NCBI GenBank assembly: GCA_964524065.1
Contig: CAZGCB010000079.1
Coordinates: 1-12,820 of the forward strand
Reading direction: 5' to 3'
DNA: 12,820 nt
Source of the DNA: CAZADA01 sp964524065
Lineage (GTDB): Bacteria > Pseudomonadota > Alphaproteobacteria > Caulobacterales > Maricaulaceae
The position numbers and the translations under genes were made by a program. The notes beneath the pieces are model-generated. The model worked only from the letters and a program-made list of their open reading frames with translations. It made no database searches and had not been told where the DNA came from. This document shows, one piece after another, positions 7,601 through 12,820 of this stretch (position 1 is its first letter; every line of letters begins with the position of its first letter).

Positions 7601-8217
7601 GCGTTGCGCAGCTGCACCTCCGCAAGGCCGCGCAACATGTCCGGCGGCCCGGCTTGCGGCGTCGGCGCAAGGGCGTCAGGGTCATCGTCCACGCCGGCGA
7701 ACAGCCGCTCCGGGGGGCCGAAGGTCGCCGTCAACGCACCATTGGGCAGACGCACCATGGAAAAGGCGCCGCCTTCAGCCGCCATCCGCGATAGCACGAC
7801 TTTGCCCTGCAGCAGCGCCCCCAGGCGCACTGCGGCTTCTAAGCGCGGCGCCTCGCCGAGCACGCTCCCGTCCATATCGGACACCTTGACGTCCGTGACG
7901 GTGACGACAACGCTCCGCAAATCGGACGACCAACTCGCTGTCACGGCCCCCAGCTCCACCTCTTCGGCGTTGAAGGTGCGGGCCAGCGCGGCGCGGATAT
8001 CGTCTTTAAACGGGTCAAGGGAGACCGGACCTTGGTTCAGCCACCAGGCTAACCCCACGCCCACGGCCACGATGACGGCGAACGCCAAAGCCGTCGCCTC
8101 AATGGCGTGGCGCGCCATCTCGCGGGCGCACACATGGGCGGCGTCGGCGCACCGGCGCAGGATCCCGCGCGGCGCGTCTGAGACCGCCTCTTCAGGAGGG
8201 GGGGCGTCTTGGGTCAT
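4657..8217 (-). CDS. AsmA/YhdP-like envelope protein (DUF3971 type)
   Basis: This is a very long (1186 residues) AsmA-superfamily protein. An arginine-containing cytoplasmic N-terminus is followed by one membrane segment at about 39-60 (ATALAFAVIVAVGVGLAWWL) and then a large periplasmic region. That region is built from repeated amphipathic beta-strand motifs of the LEAAVRLGALLQGKVVLSRM type. The C-terminal part (about 997-1145) has the AsmA/YhdP end signature: GDFRLVNTPILAQLLS, then NGEGISFNRL, VQGTLAPAYGVSSVLG and GPFTGANIRVNPLSALAPG. In gammaproteobacteria YhdP, TamB and YdbH act redundantly in moving phospholipids to the outer membrane. The same role is inferred here. anmK follows with a four-base overlap, and bcp starts divergently 38 bases away. 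The ATG start has AGGA just upstream. Long open frames on the other strand of this gene are codon-bias shadows. Confidence 0.88.
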   Translation of the reverse strand: MTQDAPPPEEAVSDAPRGILRRCADAAHVCAREMARHAIEATALAFAVIVAVGVGLAWWLNQGPVSLDPFKDDIRAALARTFNAEEVELGAVTASWSSDLRSVVVTVTDVKVSDMDGSVLGEAPRLEAAVRLGALLQGKVVLSRMAAEGGAFSMVRLPNGALTATFGPPERLFAGVDDDPDALAPTPQAGPPDMLRGLAEVQLRNAAFHIVDARLGAKLTVRDASIRLSRRGDGFALRAVGGMPDLHPQAHFDARARISDDFQEGFLVAEVEYLSPAGVADADGPLAVLSRLDAPVSFLATAAFENGAVSLTGDIEAQIGAGTLRFLDEQDREVRSGTLRARFSDEGATLETLAFDVEGLNATFTGALRDVEEALRGEPGAVMDFDLRSENLVLDLRPVFADVLTIDRAEFNGAADLANLTVRFDDFTIALFEVEAAFRGDIRMQEASNGVLLPAVRVEGPLTGEVRPEHVMAAWPVEFIDPARDWVRDAILAGRAFDGYLRLDMPVEAWIEKRLDDDRLTFTFSYEDTEILYIETMTPLVGASGDVELRGNSLDARVERGTVRRIDVTNGYIHLPELKEPGGIARFGADGYGPVPDMLALLDSDPLYLLEPTGKTPDEFAGYGGGRMELSWPILDEVPPELVNFEIDGVFDDVFAPHHVEFLPLSGAKVTVKGRTDEIVARAEGRLGPARAVIDWVEYPLAEGGPRSEITVNAVIDNVGWDKLGFATREFLTGDVMIKADLIASEELLKSADVTMDFTEAAIRSPVSDWRKPAGAPGEGRLSYVFRDDGGYAFPDVRLSAEGLLLQGRASFGPDFQVESIVADNVVLEDYIEARGRVRRTANDGLLIDVAGSQFNANDLIFYLLNSEPAEIPTEFELLADFDRVTISKRDDLTDVTLAMTHNGTRIDDMTFRAGHAIAITDDAPAQPAAEGAQFITADVFPITTADDAARKLCVYSQDVSVLMRSVLLNDDFRGGVLTIDGDVPPASAPPEAPTKLFVRVGDFRLVNTPILAQLLSSVVSFKGLSDTLNGEGISFNRLTADVTTAENVFYFERALMSGPALGVSTSGRIDAEGEELSVQGTLAPAYGVSSVLGAIPVVGDVLTSREGEGVFGVTFSIRGPFTGANIRVNPLSALAPGILRRIFEGRLRDDERFDGEAAPERVDDYACFPEGGATAARVGAAGSRG

Positions 8218-8255
8218 ACACGTCCTATATCCATACCGTTCATCAAGGACCGCTC
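8218..8255. promoter_or_regulatory. 38-base divergent intergenic region (AsmA-like gene / bcp)
   Basis: All start signals for the two divergent genes must lie in these 38 bases or within the coding ends. AAGGA upstream of the bcp ATG is a clear ribosome site, and an AGGA on the minus strand serves the AsmA-like gene. The AT-rich CCTATATCCATA patch could be a -10 region for either direction. No convincing -35/-10 pair fits wholly inside, so at least one promoter probably starts within the opposing gene. Confidence 0.4.
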
Positions 8256-8732
8256 ATGTCTCAGACTTTAGATATCGGAAGTCCAGCTCCGGATTTCACC
8301 TTGCCGGCTGATGGCGGCGCCTCTGTGTCCTTGCAAGACTATGCCGGGCGCCGCCTCGTTCTGTTTTTCTACCCGCGCGACGACACCCCCACCTGCACCA
8401 AGGAAGCCATCGCGTTCACACAGCATGCCGCCGCGTTCGACGCCGCCGGCGCCAGCGTGATCGGCGTGTCCAAGGACACCGTCGCCAAACATGATAAATT
8501 TAAGGCGAAGCACGATTTGGGCGTCACGCTGGCCTCCGATGCTGAGGGCGATGTGTGCGAACGATACGGCGTTTGGGTGGAAAAAAAGATGTATGGCCGC
8601 ACGTCCATGGGCGTAGAGCGCGCGACGTTCCTCATCGATTCCGCCGGCACAATTCGCGGCATGTGGCGCAAGGTGCGTCTGCCGGGACATGTCGACGCGG
8701 TGCTGGAGGCCGCCCAAGGCCTGAAGACGTGA
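8256..8732 (+). CDS. bcp: Thioredoxin-dependent peroxiredoxin, Bcp/PrxQ family
   Basis: The product reduces hydrogen peroxide and organic hydroperoxides in the cytoplasm through a peroxidatic cysteine. It has 158 residues, typical of Bcp. The active-site signature PxxxTxxC is present as P40-RDD-T44-PT-C47, and Arg122 in VERATFLID is the usual assisting arginine. The resolving cysteine found five residues later in E. coli Bcp is missing: position 52 is Ile. The only other cysteine is Cys101 in GDVCERYG. The enzyme therefore works either as a 1-Cys type or with an atypical resolver. The next gene overlaps by four bases (GTGA), indicating co-translation with the DUF455 protein. The ATG start has an AAGGA ribosome site. 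Confidence 0.95.
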   Translation: MSQTLDIGSPAPDFTLPADGGASVSLQDYAGRRLVLFFYPRDDTPTCTKEAIAFTQHAAAFDAAGASVIGVSKDTVAKHDKFKAKHDLGVTLASDAEGDVCERYGVWVEKKMYGRTSMGVERATFLIDSAGTIRGMWRKVRLPGHVDAVLEAAQGLKT

Positions 8733-9649
8733 GCCCGCAGGGCGTGTCCTGGCGGGCGCGGTTGACGGCCGCGCCCTCGGCGGCGGCGGCGGCGGTCGTG
8801 CCGCTGGAGGTGGGGGATGCGCTGGAGAAAGCGCGCTGCGTGCGCACACTCGCCGCGGCCTGGCGCGCGGGCGACGTGACGCGCTGGATCGCGCCGGATG
8901 ATCCCGCGCCGCCGGACACGCCAGCCCGCCCGGATAAGCCGCGCCTCGCCCCGCCGCGGGAGCTGGCCAAGCGCCGCCTCGGCTCCGCCGCGGGCCGCGC
9001 CGCGTTGCTGCACGCGGTGGCGCACATTGAACTCAACGCCATGGACTTAGCCTGCGATCTCATCGCGCGCTTTGCCGCGGCGCCCGAATGGGACGGACGC
9101 GCGCCGAACGACGCGCCGGCCGACGATGTGCGGCGCGCCTTTCTGGATGACTGGTTCGCCGTCGCCGATGATGAAGCGCGCCACTTTATGTTGGTGCATG
9201 ACCGCCTTGCGGATTATGACGCGGTTTATGGGGATTGGCCGGCGCATGACGGGCTGTGGAGCGCCGCGCGTGATACAGCGGGGGATCTTCTGGCGCGCTT
9301 GGCTGTGGCGCCTTTGGTGTTTGAAGCGCGCGGCCTCGACGTGACGCCGGACATGATCGCCAAGCTGCGCCGGGCCGGTGATGATCCGAGCGCAGAAATT
9401 CTCGACGTGATTTATCGCGATGAAATCGGCCATGTGGCGGCCGGGGCGCGTTGGTTCTTGCACGTGTGCGCCCGGCGCAACGCCTTGCCGCACAAGGCTT
9501 TCGCGGAGCTCACCCGCCGGTATGTCGGCGCAGCGTTAAAACCACCTTTCAACATTGAGGCGCGGGACGCCGCAAATTTACCCTCATCTTGGTACATGAC
9601 CGCCGTTGACGTGAGCGGCGCAGACGGTCACACACAGACAAAGGTCTGA
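8729..9649 (+). CDS. DUF455 family ferritin-like (putative di-iron) protein
   Basis: This is a 306-residue protein of the DUF455 ferritin-like group, whose reaction is not established. The four-helix carboxylate pattern is complete: Glu101 in AHIELNAMD, Glu149-x-x-His152 in DEARHFM, Glu199 in VFEARGLDVTP, and Glu232-x-x-His235 in DEIGHVAAG. This is the E, ExxH, E, ExxH set expected to hold two irons. FEARGLDVTP and ALKPPFN are family-typical. I chose the GTG at 8729, which forms a GTGA overlap with the bcp stop and has AAGG at 8716-8719. The frame is open further upstream, but an earlier start would run through bcp in another frame. There is no signal peptide or membrane segment. MiaE-like tRNA hydroxylases share the fold, so an oxygenase role is possible, as is iron or peroxide handling beside bcp. 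Confidence 0.87.
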   Translation: MSPQGVSWRARLTAAPSAAAAAVVPLEVGDALEKARCVRTLAAAWRAGDVTRWIAPDDPAPPDTPARPDKPRLAPPRELAKRRLGSAAGRAALLHAVAHIELNAMDLACDLIARFAAAPEWDGRAPNDAPADDVRRAFLDDWFAVADDEARHFMLVHDRLADYDAVYGDWPAHDGLWSAARDTAGDLLARLAVAPLVFEARGLDVTPDMIAKLRRAGDDPSAEILDVIYRDEIGHVAAGARWFLHVCARRNALPHKAFAELTRRYVGAALKPPFNIEARDAANLPSSWYMTAVDVSGADGHTQTKV

Positions 9650-9668
9650 GCGGCTTGGGAATCTCTTG

Positions 9669-9697
9669 TTGAAAACACAGTCCCGATCGAGTCATAT
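9669..9697 (+). promoter_or_regulatory. Possible promoter for the M23 peptidase-bactofilin operon
   Basis: In the 82-base gap after the DUF455 gene, TTGAAA (9669-9674) and TCATAT (9692-9697) are separated by 17 bases, ending 34 bases before the M23 ATG. The -35 box is good and the -10 box is weak (three of six consensus positions). I see no terminator hairpin with a T-run before it, so read-through from the bcp operon is also possible. Confidence 0.3.
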
Positions 9698-9731
9698 GCG
9701 AACGGGCGGGTGAAGACAGCGGGCGGATAAT

Positions 9732-10949
9732 ATGATTGCGAGAATGGCGTCGCGAGCGGGCTCTTTTGTCGAACGCGTTTTTCCAGAACGGCAGATTTAC
9801 CATCGCGCCGAAGGGCAAGTTCGCTATTTCACTCTCTCAACGCGCGCGCAATTCCTGGTCGCGACCGTGTCGGCCATCGCCATCGGGTGGACCTCCTACG
9901 CCACGGCCAGCGTCTTCCTACGCGGTCATTTGTTGTCGGCCCAATCGGCTGAGGCTGTGCGGATCAAAATGCGGTATGAGCGCTGGCTCGCCGAAGCGCG
10001 AGCGCGCGAAGCGTCCGCCTTGGCCCTGCTGCAGACGCGTACGACCGACTTTGAAGAGGCCGCGCGCGAGTTTGATCGTCGTCATCAAACGCTGAAAGAT
10101 TTGCTGGAGCACGCCATCGGCCGCGATATGACCGGGCGCAGCTTCGCTTCCCAAGAAACCGGCGGTGATTCGCTGGTCATGACGGCCGCGGTGGAAGATC
10201 CAACGCCGCGCCGCTCCCGCTTAGCCGCAGCGGATCGCGCCCGCACCAGTGATTTTGCGGGCGATGATCGGTTGGCCGCGCTTATGGTGGAGCAATCGCG
10301 TCTGCTGGATCGCTCTGAAGAGGCCGCCCAAGCGCGCGTGGAAAACCTGCGCTCGGTTCTGCGTTTGACCGGGTTGAACCCCGAGGACGTGGTGGCCGAG
10401 GACGACAACGCCACCGGCGGCCCCTTCATCAGTCTGGGCTCCGGCTCGGAATTTGAGGACCCGTTCGCCCGCCGTGTGGAGCGCGTCGCGTCGCGCGTGG
10501 CGGAGAGCGAAACCCTGGAACGGGCCATCGACTCCACACCGACGGGCGTGCCCGTGGGCACCAAATATCGCCTGACATCAGGCTTTGGACCGCGCATCGA
10601 CCCCATCACGGGTCGCCCCGCTTTCCATGGCGGCTTGGACTTCGCCTCGACTCGGCTGGCGCCGATCACGGCCGCGGCTCCGGGCCGCGTCAGCTATGTG
10701 GGGTGGCGCGGGGGCTATGGCCGCGTGGTGGAGATTGATCACGGCCACGGGTTCCGCACCCGCTATGGGCATTTGCACCGCACCTATGTGAACCGGGGTG
10801 ATGAAGTGAGCGCGGGCGATCGCGTCGGCGCGATGGGATCAACTGGCAGAAGCACTGGACGCCACCTCCATTATGAGGTTTGGTTCCGCGGCAAGAGTTA
10901 CGACCCGGCGCAATTCCTCAAAGCGGGTAATTATGTTCAACAAGGATAG
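9732..10949 (+). CDS. lmdC: M23 (LytM) peptidoglycan endopeptidase, LmdC-like
   Basis: This is a membrane-anchored zinc endopeptidase that cuts peptide cross-links in peptidoglycan. It has 405 residues: a cytoplasmic tail (1-38), one membrane segment at about 40-63, and a charged, probably coiled-coil stalk (about 70-127 and 180-212). The LytM domain runs from about 277 to 396. Zinc and catalytic residues are all present: His299 and Asp303 in FHGGLDFA, His347 in GHLHR, and His378-x-His380 in RHLHYEV. It should therefore be active, unlike degenerate LytM activators. The cytoplasmic RQIYHRAEGQVRY (20-32) is, from memory, conserved in alphaproteobacterial M23 proteins paired with bactofilins, where the tail contacts the bactofilin. 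The bactofilin gene overlaps its 3' end by 17 bases. The symbol rests on similarity to Hyphomonas and Caulobacter LmdC and on this pairing. A plain MepM-type name is the cautious alternative. Confidence 0.9.
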   Translation: MIARMASRAGSFVERVFPERQIYHRAEGQVRYFTLSTRAQFLVATVSAIAIGWTSYATASVFLRGHLLSAQSAEAVRIKMRYERWLAEARAREASALALLQTRTTDFEEAAREFDRRHQTLKDLLEHAIGRDMTGRSFASQETGGDSLVMTAAVEDPTPRRSRLAAADRARTSDFAGDDRLAALMVEQSRLLDRSEEAAQARVENLRSVLRLTGLNPEDVVAEDDNATGGPFISLGSGSEFEDPFARRVERVASRVAESETLERAIDSTPTGVPVGTKYRLTSGFGPRIDPITGRPAFHGGLDFASTRLAPITAAAPGRVSYVGWRGGYGRVVEIDHGHGFRTRYGHLHRTYVNRGDEVSAGDRVGAMGSTGRSTGRHLHYEVWFRGKSYDPAQFLKAGNYVQQG

Positions 10950-11457
10950 AGAACGTTTGGCGGGATACCCGGCAAATGATTCTCCTCCGCAAACGGTGAA
11001 TGTGGTCAGTCCTATGGCGAAACTTTCTTCAGCCCCCTCGATCATTAGCGACGACTTGCAAATCACCGGTACGGTGGTTGCGGAAGGCGAGATTCAGCTC
11101 GACGGCCAAATTGAAGGCGATGTGCGCGCTGGGGCCCTTACGGTGGGGGAGAAAGCATCCATTCGCGGTGAGATCGTGGCTGAGCAAATCACTGTCCGCG
11201 GCCGCGTTATGGGCAGCGTGCGAGGGCGGCAAGTGACGCTCGCCTCCACGGCGCGGATCGAGGGCGACATCACGCACAGCGCGTTGTCGGTTGAAAGTGG
11301 GGCCTTTTTCGAAGGCCATTGCCGCCACGACGCCGACCCCGTGTCCGGCGGACGCGAAATCGGCGGCGGTCTGGGCGTATCGCCGGCCAAAACCGGGGAT
11401 AAAGATAAGGTGGCGACGCCCTTCGGCGCCTCGCCCTCCCCGTTCAAAGCCGGCTAG
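10933..11457 (+). CDS. bacA: Bactofilin (polymerising cytoskeletal protein)
   Basis: Bactofilins form membrane-associated, nucleotide-free filaments that position cell-wall enzymes. The protein has 174 residues. The beta-helix domain is at about 36-132, with short hydrophobic and glycine repeats such as GTVVAEGEIQLDGQIEGDV, RGEIVAEQITVRGRVMGSV and ARIEGDITHSALSVESGAF. A disordered tail rich in Gly, Pro and Lys follows. I chose the ATG at 10933, although the frame is open from 10873. It gives MFNK, close to the MFxK membrane-targeting N-terminus described for bactofilins, and it leaves only a 17-base overlap with the M23 gene. An internal ATG at 11014 would lose that peptide. The pair matches the bactofilin-LmdC module that shapes stalks and buds in Caulobacterales and relatives. 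The function in this organism is inferred. Confidence 0.93.
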   Translation: MFNKDRERLAGYPANDSPPQTVNVVSPMAKLSSAPSIISDDLQITGTVVAEGEIQLDGQIEGDVRAGALTVGEKASIRGEIVAEQITVRGRVMGSVRGRQVTLASTARIEGDITHSALSVESGAFFEGHCRHDADPVSGGREIGGGLGVSPAKTGDKDKVATPFGASPSPFKAG

Positions 11458-11514
11458 GGATCGCCGCGATCGGCCGCCGATTGGCGGCGGGGTATCCCGG
11501 AAAGCTTGAATAGC

Positions 11515-11600
11515 GACGCCCCCCCCCCGGGCGGCGGGTTCGGTTTTTACCTGGGGGGGGGCCCGGCCCCCGGAGCGGCGGTTGGNNNNNNNNNNCCGCC
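11515..11600. other. Assembly gap (10 N) with poor-quality flanks
   Basis: Ten Ns at 11586-11595 mark an unresolved join. The left flank has a run of ten C (11519-11528), a run of nine G (11553-11561) and dense GC blocks not seen elsewhere in the window. GGGCGGCGGGTTCGGTTTTT at 11529-11548 resembles GGGCGGCGTTTACGTTTT at 11609-11626 on the far side, and both follow a C-run. The two sides may be imperfect reads of one GC hairpin. The true gap length is unknown, and bases here should not be trusted. Confidence 0.75.
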
Positions 11601-11626
11601 GCCCCCCGGGGCGGCGTTTACGTTTT
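11597..11626 (+). terminator. GC hairpin between the convergent bactofilin and prfB genes
   Basis: CGCCGCCCC (11597-11605) pairs perfectly with GGGGCGGCG (11608-11616), followed by TTTACGTTTT. This looks like an intrinsic terminator for the bactofilin operon, placed between two converging genes. In the prfB direction the stem would be followed by the N gap, so any T-run there cannot be seen. A weaker GCCGCC-GATT-GGCGGC hairpin lies at 11473-11488 just after the bactofilin stop. Closeness to the gap lowers confidence. Confidence 0.45.
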
Positions 11627-11643
11627 CAACGGCTGGCGTGCCG

Positions 11644-12769
11644 CTACCCTGTCTCGGCTGTTTCGCCATCGCCGCCGAGCCGGGCCGCGAGGGCGGCCGC
11701 CATGAAGGGCGTCAAATCGCCATCGAGCACGCCCGCAGTGTCTGATGTCTCCACCTGGGTGCGCAGGTCTTTCACCATCTGATAGGGCTGCAGGACATAG
11801 GAGCGGATTTGATGGCCAAAACCGATGGCGGTTTTGCTGTCCTCGGTCGCTTGAGCCGCCTCTTCCCGCTTCTGCAGCTCCAGCTCGTAAAGACGCGCAC
11901 GCAGCATCGCCCAGGCCTGGGCGCGGTTTTTATGCTGCGAGCGCTCATTCTGGCACTGCACCACAATGCCGGTGGGCTCGTGGGTGAGGCGCACGGCGGA
12001 GTCGGTTTTGTTGACGTGCTGCCCCCCGGCGCCGCTGGCGCGATAGGTGTCGGTGCGCACGTCCTTGTCCTCGATTTCCACCTCAATGGTGTCGTCGATT
12101 TCAGGGTAGACCCAGACGCTGGCGAAGCTGGTATGGCGCCGCGCGCTGGAATCAAAGGGTGAAATCCGCACCAGCCGGTGCACGCCGGATTCGGTTTTCA
12201 GCCAGCCATAGGCGTTCTCGCCCTTCACCAGCAGCGTCGCCGATTTGACCCCCGCCTCTTCGCCTGGGCGCTCCTCGATCAGCTCGACCTTAAAATCACG
12301 CGCCTGGGCCCAGCGCATATACATGCGCATCAACATAGACGCCCAGTCCTGACTTTCGGTTCCCCCCTCGCCCGCTTGGACTTGCAGGAAGGCGTTATTG
12401 GCGTCCGCCTCGCCGGACAGCAGGGCCTCAAGCTCAGCGGCTTGAGCTTGGCTCCGCAAGGCCTCCAAAGCGGTTTTGGCTTCTTCCCCCAGCGAGTCAT
12501 CGCCTTCGGCCTCGGCCATCTCCGCCAACTCGGCGACATCGGCGAGTTCGGCGCCCAAATCGCGCACGGCCGACACCGCCGCTTCCAGCCGGTTGCGTTC
12601 GCGCATCAGCGCTTGCGCGGCCGTTGGGTCCGTCCACAGGTCCGGGTCTTCGGCGCGGGCGTTCAGTTCGTCTAAGCGTTTGAGGGCGATATCCCAGTCA
12701 AAGACGCCTCCTTAGCAGTCCGAGTGACTGCTCAACGGCGTCCGCGAGGCCCTGCAATTCAGCGCGCAT
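11644..12769 (-). CDS. prfB: Peptide chain release factor 2, with programmed +1 frameshift
   Basis: RF2 recognises UGA and UAA stop codons and triggers peptide release on the ribosome. Translation starts at ATG 12769-12767, behind GAGGAA (12775-12780), and runs 23 codons to CTT TGA (12703-12698). A +1 shift skips base 12700 and continues at GAC (12699-12697) to the TAG at 11644-11646, giving 374 residues against 365 in E. coli. The shifted product shows SPF at about 203-205 (stop-codon recognition) and GGQ at about 248-250 (peptidyl hydrolysis), in SGAGGQHVNKTDSAVRL. The residue three before SGA-GGQ context's Ser is Ala in the position of the E. coli K-12 Thr246 variant, the usual state. Automatic callers may start it wrongly at 12606. 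It converges on the bactofilin gene. Confidence 0.96.
12697..12712 (-). promoter_or_regulatory. prfB programmed +1 frameshift site
   Basis: Minus-strand order: AGGAGG (12712-12707), three bases, then CTT TGA C (12703-12697). The Shine-Dalgarno-like AGGAGG pairs with 16S rRNA and pushes the ribosome forward while it pauses at the in-frame UGA, the stop that RF2 itself reads. The arrangement matches the classic E. coli element, so RF2 controls its own synthesis. Frame 1 encodes LLRRRL before the stop, and frame 2 resumes with DWDIALKRLDELNA. Confidence 0.95.
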
Positions 12770-12820
12770 AGCGCTTCCTCATCATAGGCGGGGGGTGGGG
12801 GCGCGTGGGGTTTGGGATTG
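12770..12820. other. Upstream region of prfB at the window edge
   Basis: This region contains the prfB ribosome site (GAGGAA on the minus strand) and a G-rich stretch at 12789-12810. I see no gene, promoter or terminator that I can support in the remaining bases. Confidence 0.4.

Noticed and set aside
6803..8311. 502-codon open frame on the plus strand antisense to the AsmA-like gene
   Set aside because: Its translation is rich in Ser, Arg, Ala and Pro with no recognisable motif, as expected for the shadow of a GC-rich gene. The minus-strand frame has clear AsmA features.
8555..8728. Upstream extension of the DUF455 frame inside bcp
   Set aside because: It would overlap bcp in another frame, and its sequence is unlike the family. 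The GTG at 8729 with GTGA coupling explains the start.
9047..9493. 148-codon minus-strand open frame inside the DUF455 gene
   Set aside because: It is a shadow frame. The plus strand carries the conserved di-iron ligands, and nothing recognisable is encoded on the minus strand.
10873..10932. 20-codon N-terminal extension of the bactofilin
   Set aside because: It lies inside the M23 gene, encodes Arg-rich sequence, and would bury the MFNK membrane-targeting peptide.
11473..11488. GCCGCC-GATT-GGCGGC hairpin just after the bactofilin stop
   Set aside because: The stem is short and no T-run follows. The stronger hairpin at 11597-11616 is the better terminator candidate.
11506..11745. Small open frame running through the N gap
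   Set aside because: It includes undetermined bases and poor-quality flanks, and it overlaps the prfB 3' end.

Overview
The window is a GC-rich, tightly packed bacterial chromosome segment. It looks like an alphaproteobacterium, most likely a stalked or budding relative of Caulobacter or Hyphomonas. This rests on three things: an Rrf2/IscR regulator, cysteine desulfurase and SufB in one operon; a membrane LytM peptidase followed by a bactofilin; and the protein sequences themselves. The lineage is my inference from memory of these families. I see no tRNA, rRNA, CRISPR array, insertion sequence or phage gene.

Left part (1-2846). An Fe-S cluster assembly operon runs on the minus strand: an IscR-type regulator (GTG start), a NifS/IscS-type cysteine desulfurase joined by a 4-base GTGA overlap, then sufB. 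SufB is intact to about residue 273, then a one-base deletion breaks its frame. An in-frame TAG and further mismatches lie between there and the window edge. Upstream of iscR is a 27-base dyad (2703-2729) with the GACT-N5-AGT core of an IscR type 1 operator. The operon therefore looks autoregulated. The rest of the suf operon lies beyond the left edge.

Centre (2847-8255). A small alpha/beta hydrolase runs away from the operon. It converges tail to tail with anmK (anhydro-N-acetylmuramate kinase), the two sharing a CTAG. anmK is coupled by an ATGA overlap to a 1186-residue AsmA/YhdP-like envelope protein on the minus strand.

Right part (8256-11457). A Bcp/PrxQ peroxiredoxin is divergent from the AsmA-like gene across only 38 bases. 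It is coupled by GTGA to a DUF455 ferritin-like protein with a full set of di-iron ligands. Then come an M23 (LytM) endopeptidase with one membrane segment and an overlapping bactofilin, a known morphogenesis pair.

Far right (11458-12820). A GC-rich intergenic region holds a 10-N assembly gap, a hairpin and poor-looking flanks. Beyond it, on the minus strand, is complete prfB (RF2) with its programmed +1 frameshift, so the true gene starts at 12769.

The genes fall into three themes: Fe-S, iron and peroxide handling; cell-wall recycling and envelope lipid homeostasis; and bactofilin-guided wall remodelling. I found no convincing wholly new system. The best leads are the operator dyad, the broken sufB end, the peroxiredoxin/ferritin-like pair, and the gap whose two sides look like copies of one hairpin.
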